A DNA stretch of 64,000 bases. Origin: Gyrodactylus bullatarudis. Its lineage: Eukaryota > Platyhelminthes > Monogenea > Gyrodactylidea > Gyrodactylidae. The stretch covers positions 1,004,686 to 1,068,685 of the forward strand of contig SSNU01000075.1 in NCBI GenBank assembly GCA_012064415.1, read 5' to 3'. Positions within the stretch are counted from its first letter, which is position 1. Each line of letters opens with the position of its first letter. Of this stretch, positions 51,063 to 61,900 are shown in pieces. Both the position numbers and the translations under genes were made by a program. The notes under the pieces are model-generated. The model had not been told where the DNA came from, did not search any database, and saw only the letters and a list, made by a program, of their open reading frames with translations.

Positions 51063-51739
51063 TGGTGATAAAGCTTTATTTTGTCGGTTCTCTTCAAACC
51101 AAACTCCGACTTTTAAATATGCATTTTTATATTTTTTTTAACGAACATAATAAAATCTGGCCAATTGCAGTTATTCATCCAAGATTGATCAATGGGAGTT
51201 GAGGGTGCTCATACCCTTGGGACTGTGAGGATTACATCTATTGTCTGATTATTAGTTGGTAATCGACGATTACTAATCGTTTTCTCTGCTTCCCCTTTAT
51301 TTGTTGCTTAGGTGATGTTGACAGATTTCTTTTTCGTGAGGGAGTAGGGGGCTTGTACTTCCAGTTGAGAAAAAAACCTCTCTCGATCATCTATTTGGTT
51401 TCTGAACTATTCAATCTTGATTAACTACCTTGTAAACTAAAAATTAAAACTGTACATTTTTTTATTCAATTTTTAGTTTTTCTCGGAATCTAACGACGCA
51501 TTTTTTTGTATCTTAGATCGTAAATCTTTTTGCTATTTTTTCTTTCAAAATCTTAAATTTCTTTTATTGATTCGGATGATAAGTTCGTGGAAACAGTTTT
51601 AGCCCACCTTGGTATTTTTTAAAAATACTATACGAAAATTCATTCAGAACTATCACAGAATCATAAAACAGAGTCATTTTCGATATATTAAAAAACAATA
51701 GAATTTCAGGAATATTAACAATAGAATTTATTTTTATTT

Positions 51740-52906
51740 TCAACATGTCTTGGATAGCATATGTTTTTGATTGTAGTATTGTAGGCACAATTTTTTATTA
51801 TATTTCATGGATAAGTCAATACTTTCAGTAGTATCTAAATGAAAGAGTTTTGATAAATCCACTTCTTTCTTCCTAACTACAGATTTGTGAACATGGTCAT
51901 AGTATATAAATTGGAGCATATTCTCAAGTTGATTGCTTCCAATTCGAAAATAACTATGTAAGAAAAAAACGGAAAATTCTTTGAAAATTTCCTCCAAATT
52001 TTCCAGAATAAATTTTAAAAACTCGGCAACAGAAAACTCACACTTGTGAAACATTTGGTGCATTTTCAAGAAAACTTGACTGAACTCTTCAACCTCCCCT
52101 TCGAATTTTTTCAAATATTCCATATGTTCGCTGGAGGTCAAGTCCGGGACTGGATTACGACATAAAGATCTGTGATGAATTTCATGGTGTAAGTTTATCA
52201 GGTAAAAAATCTTTTTACATCCTAGAGCTAGGTCTGAATCCTCGGATATCTCAAACTTGGGATGTTTGCTCATGTAAAGAGCAATCAACTCACCTTCCTT
52301 TCTAATCAGAAAGATGAGTTCAGTTAATTTGGCACCTTGCCAGGCTTCAGTTTCAACCAAGGGGTCATATTTATCTGTAAAAGCAGGAAAATCAAAGTCT
52401 TCTCTGTAGATATCGCCAAGAAGACTTTGAGTAAAGTCATGTCCATCCAAATGTCTCTTGTAGCAACTCCATATGTCAATATGAAAGAGTCCGTCCGGGT
52501 GGTTATGCCTTTCTTGACAGAAATCGTGAGCACATTGTAGAACTGAGAAAATCCTTACATCAGCTGGCCTGAAATCCACCCTCTGTTTAGACATGAATTC
52601 GTTTATTCTCTCTGGTTGATGACATAAATGATTCAGTAAGTCATGCTCAAGTTGGCCAAACAACTCGGCAACAACAAACTTTTTAAAGTCTCTACAAAAT
52701 ATTTCAATCAATTCCTCAAGTAGAATTTGAAGCTTATAAATCAGATGAATAAGTTCAATCATGAAAGGTGGCATATCATGTTCCTCAGCCAATGTTAAGG
52801 CTTCTTCCTTTGGGAATTTCCAATAAGATGAACCAACTTTAGCTTCGTGGTTCGTATCATCTCCGTGAAATTCGTAAAGAGTTATATCTTTCTTATCATC
52901 AGACAT
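51740..52906 (-). CDS. family H protein, copy C (full length, unrecognised, intronless)
   Basis: 388 aa, starting MSDDKKDITLYEFHG, single exon. No signal peptide, membrane helix or known catalytic motif; probably cytosolic and alpha-helical. Conserved points across copies: EHDLLNHLCHQP (about 96), DGLFHIDIWSCYKRHL (about 137), LIFLIRKEGELIALYM, LALGCKKIFYLINLHHEIHH (about 228), HKCEFSVAEFLKFILENL and a C-terminal EVDLS..FHLDT.ESIDLS.KYNKKLCL. It keeps a complete start and the family 3' UTR with AATAGAATTT. The best candidate for the functional member. It could be a lineage-specific family; the His pairs do not follow the hemerythrin pattern. Confidence 0.75.
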   Translation of the reverse strand: MSDDKKDITLYEFHGDDTNHEAKVGSSYWKFPKEEALTLAEEHDMPPFMIELIHLIYKLQILLEELIEIFCRDFKKFVVAELFGQLEHDLLNHLCHQPERINEFMSKQRVDFRPADVRIFSVLQCAHDFCQERHNHPDGLFHIDIWSCYKRHLDGHDFTQSLLGDIYREDFDFPAFTDKYDPLVETEAWQGAKLTELIFLIRKEGELIALYMSKHPKFEISEDSDLALGCKKIFYLINLHHEIHHRSLCRNPVPDLTSSEHMEYLKKFEGEVEEFSQVFLKMHQMFHKCEFSVAEFLKFILENLEEIFKEFSVFFLHSYFRIGSNQLENMLQFIYYDHVHKSVVRKKEVDLSKLFHLDTTESIDLSMKYNKKLCLQYYNQKHMLSKTC

Positions 52907-53342
52907 TAGTTATTATTAAAATATTTTTATTTCTTTTTGATATTTTGAAGCCTTTCCGATTTTAATGACGCATTTCTCATCGATTTTCTCAACCCAGCTC
53001 TTGAAAATATTTGAATAAAGCTAGAAAGGAAATTTTAGCAATCTAAAAAACTCTACATAAACAGATCATGATAACAAGCTTGATGTATTTCATTTAATAT
53101 CAATATACATACAATAAAAATTGAGTTGTCAAACAGAAATAAAAAAACAGATAAAAAATTATCCGAATTCTCTTGGTCAAAAAATGTTCATTAAAAGAGG
53201 GGGGCCAAGGATAAACAATGTTTTTAGTTAAAACATACTTTTCTTTTTATATAAGAGGCACATTATGGCGAAAAAATACAGGGTTTTTTCAAGACATGGA
53301 CGATACAATTCGGGAGTCAGAGTTTGAATTCATCTTGAATGT

Positions 53343-54079
53343 CTAAACAGGCAAGACGAATTGTTTTCCTTTGATAACTGTAGAAGGGATAAAGTGAGTT
53401 AATGGCATTTCATTCAAAAGTTTAGAATCTCAAGAACTAACCTCTGGTTATGTAGAGATAGAAGAAATCCAAGTAGAGAATTGTCTGAACACAACCAGCA
53501 ATGACAGCGATATTATCGAAATAACTCTCTGAATAATAACGATAAATCCAGTTGACAATGTAAAAGGCTCGATATGCACCCAAGGCGAAAAGGTAATGCG
53601 AAGTAATTGTTTCTGCTTCACCAGTTTTACTAATCATAAATAGTTGAGGGAGAATAGCAACAGATTCTAGGAAAATAGAAAAGGCCCATAAAACCTATAA
53701 AGTAGAAGGATTAGAGAGGAAGACTTGCCTCGACAAAGTTCAGACCATGATTAAGTAAGAATGAAATGCCAGTTATGGGAGCGATAAGAAAGATTAGTCT
53801 GAAGCTGCTATCTTCTTCACTTGCTGTATGCTTGAATTTGAAGTAGATGAAGAAAACAGTCGTTAATGAGCTTAGGATGAAGAATATTTTCATAACTGTA
53901 TTGTAAACCGAGATGAATGTCATGAACAAATCCACATAACGGGTCAAAAAAACCAAGGCAAAAAGGATTTGAGACTTGCCAGAGATTCCTGCACACGACT
54001 TGGTCTTCCAGATTTTCATTAATAGAATGCAAATGGCCAGTAAATGGCTCATATCGCCTATTAATCGGAAAATATTCAT
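53343..54079 (-). CDS. KDELR: ER lumen protein-retaining (KDEL) receptor
   Basis: Exons 54079-53729, 53694-53442 and 53377-53343 give 212 aa, exactly the family length. [37 protein letters not shown], the conserved [20 protein letters not shown] and IKGKQ near the C-terminus identify it. Seven hydrophobic segments. It retrieves HDEL/KDEL proteins from Golgi to ER. Intron 1 is 34 nt with GC..AG ends (GAG|GCAAGT); the exon join VEV-LWAFS is demanded by the family sequence. Intron 2 is 64 nt, GT..AG. Not duplicated in SD2 copy B. Confidence 0.96.
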
Positions 54080-54473
54080 ATTATTGTTAAGTTTTTGAAA
54101 TGGTTCGCGTTTTTAAGGTTGACGTGTCAGTGTGCATAATCTTGACGAATTTTGTTTTTAATTCATCTCATGGTAAAATTCAAATTCAAAAGTTGTAGTA
54201 GTATAATTTATACTGTATAAACTGTGCATGTGTATAAAATTTATACTGTATAAGAATAAATGATCGATTTGGCTGAATTTTCTGATGATTACTACTAGTC
54301 ATATAGAGTATAAACCTTATGAGGTGAAAATATTATCAATTATAATTAAACGTATATTATAAAATTGTCAAAATATAAATCCAAAAATAGGTTAATTTTA
54401 TGATCTAATATATATCAGGGCTCCTGATATAGGGATCATTTATATGATTTTGAATAATTGTCTACATTGTCAT

Positions 54474-55861
54474 TTATTCTTCATCTTCAATCAAATTCTG
54501 AGCTTCGTTGCTATTCTCGTCATAACGTTTCTTGATTTTACCATAGATTAACAGGGCAGGACCAGCAAGAATCAAAATTCCCATGAACCCGATAACAATG
54601 ATTAGCCAGACTTGAGTGCCGACAGAGAAACTAGATCCATCTATCTTGCCAGTGCCAAACTTCAAAGTTCTAAAAAATTTGAGATAAAATATCGACATAT
54701 TGTAAGTTTTAATTCAGAAAATAAAAAAAACAATCAAAGTCCAATTTCTTGGTTCAATAGTTGATCGACGATCATTAATCGATCACTCACATGGATGAAA
54801 GATTAAAGTTGGAGTATGGTTGGGCATCAGCACCCCCAAAGAGGATATCAACCTTTTTATAAAAGTTTAAATTCTCCGATACACTCAGAGCAATAGAATT
54901 CGTGTACATTCCGAAATCCTTCTTGGTTAAATTCTCTTGATGCCCTATGAGTAGGACTGAGCTCTTTTGCATAATTGGAGTCGGACTGTAATAGGTTATG
55001 TTTGGTATAAAAATGAATTGATCCTTTTCACGATAGATGAATGACTAATTTGATAAAGAAAAATTGTTAGAATCGATTACATGACCTCTTTTTAGTCATA
55101 AATAAACTAACTGTAAAACTTCCTGGATTGAATTCGTCATTCCAAATCTGCTTTTGCTCTTCAGCGAATCCATCCTTTTGCATGAAATTGGAACCATAGA
55201 AGAATTCTACGCCGAATTTCGAATTCTCCAATGTCGAAGTAAGATTAGCGTAGGAAATGGATGTGGCTACATTCGTTCCTGGGTTAAGTGAGACAATGGG
55301 AATTTCACAGTTTGTTGTCGGCTTGAGCACAAACAAGAACAGAATGTGCATGACACCTTTGATTTCATGATGAAAGTTTTCCACTTTGTAGATGCACGAC
55401 ATAACCATGGCATCCGAGGTGCACTCAAATTGAGTTATATTGAAGGTGAAATCATTGAAAGGGTACTTTTTCTCATGGGTTGTATTCCTTTCGATAATAT
55501 TTACAAATCCAAAAGACAAAAACGATTTTACATGATTCGCAAGTTTAATTGAACCAATGTTGAACAAATCTCCAGGACTAACTTCTGTACAATTAACCTC
55601 GTAGATTGGAAGTTGCGAAGATTCCGCGAATATTATCGAAGGAACTTTGAATTTCTTACTGACTGCGAATAATACATCAATATAGCTGGTATTTTTAACT
55701 AGTTGAATTTCATTTACATTAAGTTTTGATTCATTACTACAGCCTAAATTGGGTATATTTTTGATCTAGACGTAAAATATTCCAGAACTTACTGTCCAAT
55801 TATCTTCAGCATGGAAGATATTCAGTAATAATAATAGTAAAAAAAGCGGGTTTTGCCACAT
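54474..55861 (-). CDS. GLMP: glycosylated lysosomal membrane protein homolog
   Basis: Exons 55861-55793, 55765-55112, 55044-54791 and 54669-54474; 390 aa, all in phase. Signal peptide (PLFLLLLLLNIFHA), a long luminal part with several N-x-S/T sites, motifs matching NCU-G1/GLMP (YPFNDFTFNITQ; IWNDEFNPGSFT; YYSPTP), one C-terminal membrane helix (WLIIVIGFMGILILAGPALL) and a short tail. GLMP is a lysosomal membrane glycoprotein, partner of the MFSD1 transporter. Intron 1 is only 27 nt (GTAAGT..GTCTAG). Overall similarity is moderate, so the call rests on order and spacing of motifs. Confidence 0.8.
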
Positions 55862-55988
55862 TTCAACAGGCAGAGTGGAATTCTACTGAACTTTTTTTTC
55901 AGAACGTCAACTTGTTCACAAAGTAAAACAAAAGCCTGAATTTGATTTATTTTGTTGTTTTGTTTTAAGCGATAACCATCAATATTAG
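55862..55988. promoter_or_regulatory. divergent promoter region GLMP / ZO-1
   Basis: 127 bp lie between opposite start codons. AT-rich, no clear element. Confidence 0.45.
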
Positions 55989-58900
55989 ATGAACGTGTAC
56001 GAGTTTGACTGTTGGAGAAATTACAATCAATCCCTTGGATTAACCATATCTGGTGGAGTTGATACTTCCCAGGTCACACAAGATATAAAAATTGATGAAA
56101 TTGGCATTGAAAGCCCTTTTTATAATAGATTAAAGTATTCTCTCAATTTTATTCCATAAATTAGACCCGGTGATATAATTCTGGAAGTTAATGACATTAG
56201 TCTGAAAAGTTTCTCTCATATTCAAGCCGTGAAACTATTGAAAAATGTTGGGCCAAGAATTACTTTCAAAATTGCTCGTAGTGAGAGCTGCAAAAGGAAT
56301 GGAGACTTTGATAAACTCTACCACGACATTTCTATCCAAAAGCCAAAAAATGCTGAAAGCCTTGGAATAGAACTTTCATGCGTCATGTACATCAAGAGTG
56401 TGGATCCAAATAGTCTTGCCTACTCTTCAGGTTTACGTATGGGAGATCGTCTAATCAAACTAAACGGTATCGACATTGCTCATCTTAGCTTAATTGATAC
56501 AACAAATATTTTGAGACGGGAAGTCTCTCGACTCAAAGTTGCTCGTTTAACCTCGTCTCATTACCACGATGACTATGCTAACAAGTAACTAATCTTATCT
56601 AAGTTTTAGTTTAAACTATTGCAGTCAAGAAGAGATCAACTACGTCAACCATCATCAACCTGTACCAAACTCGAATCTTCCCCGGTACATGAAGAGTCTT
56701 GAACAGCCCCAAGTTAATAATAAACCTAGTAATAATACGTGTTCTCGAATTCGATCGAGATTCAGCTCGATGAATGATCTAAATGATGGATTCAATGGAG
56801 ATCAATATCGAAGTTTTCAGCAAAACGGTATGTAAACAGATACAGATTTTCTCCAAATAAAATATTTTATCCTAACCTGAAATACTTGCCTTTTTTAAAC
56901 AGACTTTGATTTGAATAAATGCCAATTCAGCCAGAGTGTTGACAATCTGAATGGACTGAAATTCAAATCAAAATCTTTTGAAACCCTTCATGATGACGGT
57001 ACAATAAGTTTCCGTGTTGAACGTCTATCTGATTGTTACGGAGCTGGAATTAGAATTTGTGGAGGGAACAATGTTGGAATATTCGTTGCTGATGTATTGG
57101 ACGAATCGCCTGCTTATCAGGTCGGTATAGAACAAGGGGACTCCATCATTGAAGTGAGCCTATTGCTTTTGGTTGAAATCACACATCGTGTAATCTGATT
57201 GGTCCATAATAATACACTATTGCTCCAGCTTGATATTTGTGAACCAATCATAATCGAGTATTCATCTAATGAGTCATAGCATGGAAATCTATCATTATAC
57301 TAAAAAATACAATTGATTACAGATCAATACGATAAAAACAGATAATATGACGAAAGAGGAAGCAGTCCAGTTGATTTCTGCCTCAGATAATTTCCTTGAT
57401 CTCAAGATTAGACGTGAGAAGAGTGTATTTGAATCGTTTATGCGAAATCTGGCTAATAACTCTCAAACAGGAGATTTATTCCACATTAGAGCTCACTACA
57501 ATTATTTTCCAGTAGATAAGAATAGTAGTAAAAACCAGAAAACCCTTGGCTCAGGAATTCTCGAAGATTTATTCATTAACAAAGGCGACATTCTCAGAGT
57601 CTCAGATACAATGCCTGTTACGTATAAAAATTCCTGGAAAGTGAGTATCAATTTCATTCAAATATTTCTACTACGAATTCATTCTCAACTTTAAATCTCT
57701 TTGTTTGGTTTAGAAATCATACGTACGTAGTAAAATTAATTCAATGAATGATGAAAAAGAAACGTTTGGCCACGAAATTATAGTTTACTTTTGAGATATA
57801 ATAACACCATAAGTGTGAGTCAGGAAGGTCTCTTAACAAAACATTTATTTATCTAAGGATTGACTCGTTAAAAAATTAAAAACGCACAGGGTTTCGTTAG
57901 TCTGTTCACAAAAGAAGACAAACACATGTGGTATTATTACTACTGAGTCATGAAAAATATTCAGGAGAAGTTCACATTTTAACAAGAAATGAGTCAACAT
58001 GGTTTTCTCTTTGAGAATTAGCTTTTTTGTTCTTTTAGAAGAAGATGAACTAACTCCAAAAATACTATAGATTACACAAATATGTAATTTTATTCATGAT
58101 GTTGTAATATATTATCGAATTCATCACTAAGAGACTATCCATTCATTTATGCATAGCTAATGAGAGATGTTTTTTTTCACGGTCCAACTTTCTTTTATTA
58201 TTAATGATAATTTGCATTTTTACAAGTAAAAGACTAAAAAATAGTCTTTTATAGGCAACAAAATTGTACCCAGCCCTCTCAAGGGAAGGCATCATTCCGA
58301 ATAAACGACGTGCCATTGATAGTCAGAATAACATCCAACCAGCCCAGCCAACATCGATATTCTACGAGCGTGTAATAAATATCGGCCAATATCCGTATTT
58401 ACGCCCGATTGTTATTTATGGCCCTTTTAATGAAATTATCCGAAATGCCCTCATAGAATATTCTCATGCTAAGGAGTTACGCACTAATGGATTTGAGTTA
58501 CCCCCAATTACAGCAAATAACGATTATAATTTGAACCAAACAAGCATGGGTGTTGTACGCTTATCAGCTATCAAGGTAAGTAATTTTTATTGCCTATATC
58601 ATATTTATTGACTGATTTAGTTTAGCCCCTACCTCTTTTATATCTTTTCTTTGTGAGATCTGTCAGTTTAAATTAAAACTGAATCCCAATAACCAATCAG
58701 GAGTCACTAAAATAAACTGACCAATGAAATTCAACTACAAAACGATTTTTTTCAGGCTATAATGAAGAAGCACATGCATCCTGTTTTGGACATTCTTCCA
58801 TCAGCTGTAGAAAAGTTACAATTCCTCGGCATTCCTTCCATAGTCTTGGTTATCAAACCAAATACTCGTCAGGACATCAAGGCATACTTGAAAAAGTACA

Positions 58901-61900
58901 ACAAGGCCGCCAATAATAACAAGAGTTTGAGTAAATCCAAGATTAGTGCACTCAGCAAAGAGTTATGGGCCGATATTGACCAATTAAACTTTAACTATGA
59001 ACATGTTATCACTGAGAATATACCTCTGGACGGTTTCGACTTGTTCAATTTGAATCCGCAGGTTTTGGACAAAAGTGTCTGGCTTGAGAATGTCATGTCG
59101 ATTGTGAGACATCAACAATTACAGAGTGTAAGCAAATCTATCCACCAATAAGATTCAAGCAGTCTCTTTTAATAGGAAAATTGTTTTGTTCCATGATGGA
59201 ATCTGAAATCTTCAATAGAAATTAGTAAAAGTAGATTTAATTGGAATAAAACCAACATTTTTCCAAAGCCTCTTCCAGACGTTTCGGTACTGAGATAGTC
59301 AAGTACCTTCTTCAGTGGATGAGACGCTTGTAACCTGAATTCTCTTCAATTTTATCTAAAAACCTTGGGTATAATTGGTTGCAATTATACGGAAAGAGAA
59401 GAAGAAATTATTGATTTAGCAGATGGTTAATTCCAGGTTCTTTCGTGTTTGATTTTTCCTATAGGCAATCTGATTGGTTTTGAGGTTTATTCAATTTTGA
59501 ATGGTTTTTTAGATCTGGACCAATAGGAATACCAAGGTTTTTAGATAAAATTGAAGAGAATTCAGGTTACAAGCGTCTCATCCACTGAAGAAGGTACTTG
59601 ACTATCTCAGTACCGAAACGTCTGGAAGAGGCTTTGGAAAAATGTTGGTTTTATTCCAATTAAATCTACTTTTACTAATTTCTATTGAAGTCTCTTTTAA
59701 TCTTATTGGTACAATTTCGCTTACTTGCAGGTATGGCTGAATGAAGAATCAACAATAATTAAAGAGCTTGGCGAGATCAACCACTCCATGAGACGCATGG
59801 AGAATAAAATCAATGAAAAATGTGTAGATGCTTCAATAAAAGTCCCGCCTACAATAATACCAAGACGTCCAAGGCCTCCAACTGATGACTCCTCAGAGAA
59901 AAGGTCAACATCAGTTGGAGAGATTGATAATGATTCTTTTGGAAATGTTTCTTCGTGTAAGCCTTTCTTGTCTATCTTTATTTTCTTGTAGTATCAAGTG
60001 ATAGGAATTTGATTGATCAAAATGATCCAATTCTCATGCTGAGGATGGCCACTTATCGACAGATTACGAACCATCACCTCTACAAAAGTGGGAAACAAGC
60101 TCAGGAGGAAGAAGACCTTGGGACTGGTTCGGATTCTGACACTTCCTCTGGTGCCATTTCGTCAGATACTCTGAATGAAGGCGAGATTCGAATACAAAAA
60201 CAGTTTTACAACAGCCTGAATGCCCAGAGAATCTACCAGAAAAGCTTTGAACTGAAGAATGCAGAAGAATGTGACAGAGTCAAAAGTAAGCCTTTCTCTA
60301 TTCAAGTGGAAACTCTTTTAATTTAATTTTTTAAAGAAAGCCCTAAAAAACAAGACTAAACTTTGCTTTTAGATCTCATGTACGATGTTGACGAAAACGA
60401 GAGACGAATTGGAGATATGATTGAATCTAATACATTCAAATGTGGAAAGAATGCAGCCCATCTAGACAAAGCTAACAGAAATTTCTACAAGAAAATTAAA
60501 AGGTTAGTTTCCGAGTATGATGACCCATCGATACTTCAATGATGTATAATCTTTAGTTAATTTTAGTAGATTTAATTGAAACCGAGATATTCAAGCACCT
60601 TCTTCAGTGGATGAGACACTTGTAACCTGAAATCTCTTCAATTTTGTCTAAGAACCTTAGTAATACTAAATTAATATTCTTATTGGTCCAGATCTGTAGA
60701 AAAGCAAAAGTATCTCTGCACCGAAACGTCTGGAAGTGACTTTGGAAGAATTGCTTGAGCGATACTTTGAACATATGTTGTGGATCCTTGCCACAGTCAG
60801 CTTGATTTAACTTGGAATCGTTATTTTCTTCGAATAACTCTTTTATGAATTCCTCATCAGCCATTTAAGTAGTGAAAATATAAAGTCACGTTTTTTACTT
60901 TATGGGATTTTTAGAACTCTGCCTTTTATTGATAATATAAACAATCTCTATCACCTATTTTTAATTGTACAATCTTAACTTTGTTTAAATATTACACATT
61001 TATAAATTGTTCATAATTTATGATATTTGTTGATGATTGTATCCTTTTCGGTGATGAATCTTGTATTACCAATTTGATGTAGGTAACTATTCATTACACA
61101 TATAGATATTTAAAATAAAACTAAGAAGAATTGTAATGATAAATATCATGAAGTCGAATATTTAAAAATATTTAGGACAATTTTTGTAAACCTATTTGCT
61201 TAGGGCTGAAAAAACTGAAATAATAACTGTAGATTTCAAATATAAAATCGCATGCTCGATTTGTCTTACAACCAGATAATGCTGATTTTCAACCTCTTTA
61301 AGTCAGCCCTTAAAAAAGAGATTGACCAACCACAATCGTAATATGTTTGAACCAATGATGAATACGCCCGAGATAAAGGCCTCATTCGTAAAATAATTGT
61401 CATCATCTTCTTTCCTTATTCAATATGACTATGGTGGCTCAGCTAAAAATTAATGTTCGTATACATCTCTATTATTTCTTTCAAAACAAAATTCAGGTTC
61501 AGAACCAACGTATTTTTCGAATTTAGCCCTTTCCTTTATTAATTTGATCCATGAAATTAATCTGTCCAAATTACTCTCCGAGTGCAGTTTAGATTCAGTC
61601 GAGATGAAAAAAGCTCAAAAGTTGAATTCATCAAGGTCTAAAGAACTCCATCAGACCATTGATGAGAGACCAAAGAGAATTTTGGCTGAATGTGTCGGCC
61701 AATTCGATGAAAGGGGCGGTGAACTCATCCTGAAGGAACATCAGGTGAAGCTCACAATACCAGAAGGAGCCCTGGTCCTAGCCAACGAGGCACCGCAAAA
61801 GATTTTTATTCGCGTGAGTTGATTCCCACATTCCTATGGAGGAAAGTTTTAAATGTGAAATTTTTTAAAAGATTTACGAAGACCTCATTGATCATGAAGA

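Larger units (their letters stand above)
51690..54575. repeat. segmental duplication SD2, parent copy
   Basis: The intact arrangement family H copy C - KDEL receptor - GLMP. Its two ends are duplicated at 41830-42935 and 42930-43345. Confidence 0.85.

Noticed and set aside
36719..52906. Family H as hemerythrin-like proteins
   Set aside because: Many histidines, but the H..HxxxE..HxxxH..HxxxxD order of hemerythrins is not present and the proteins are about three times longer.
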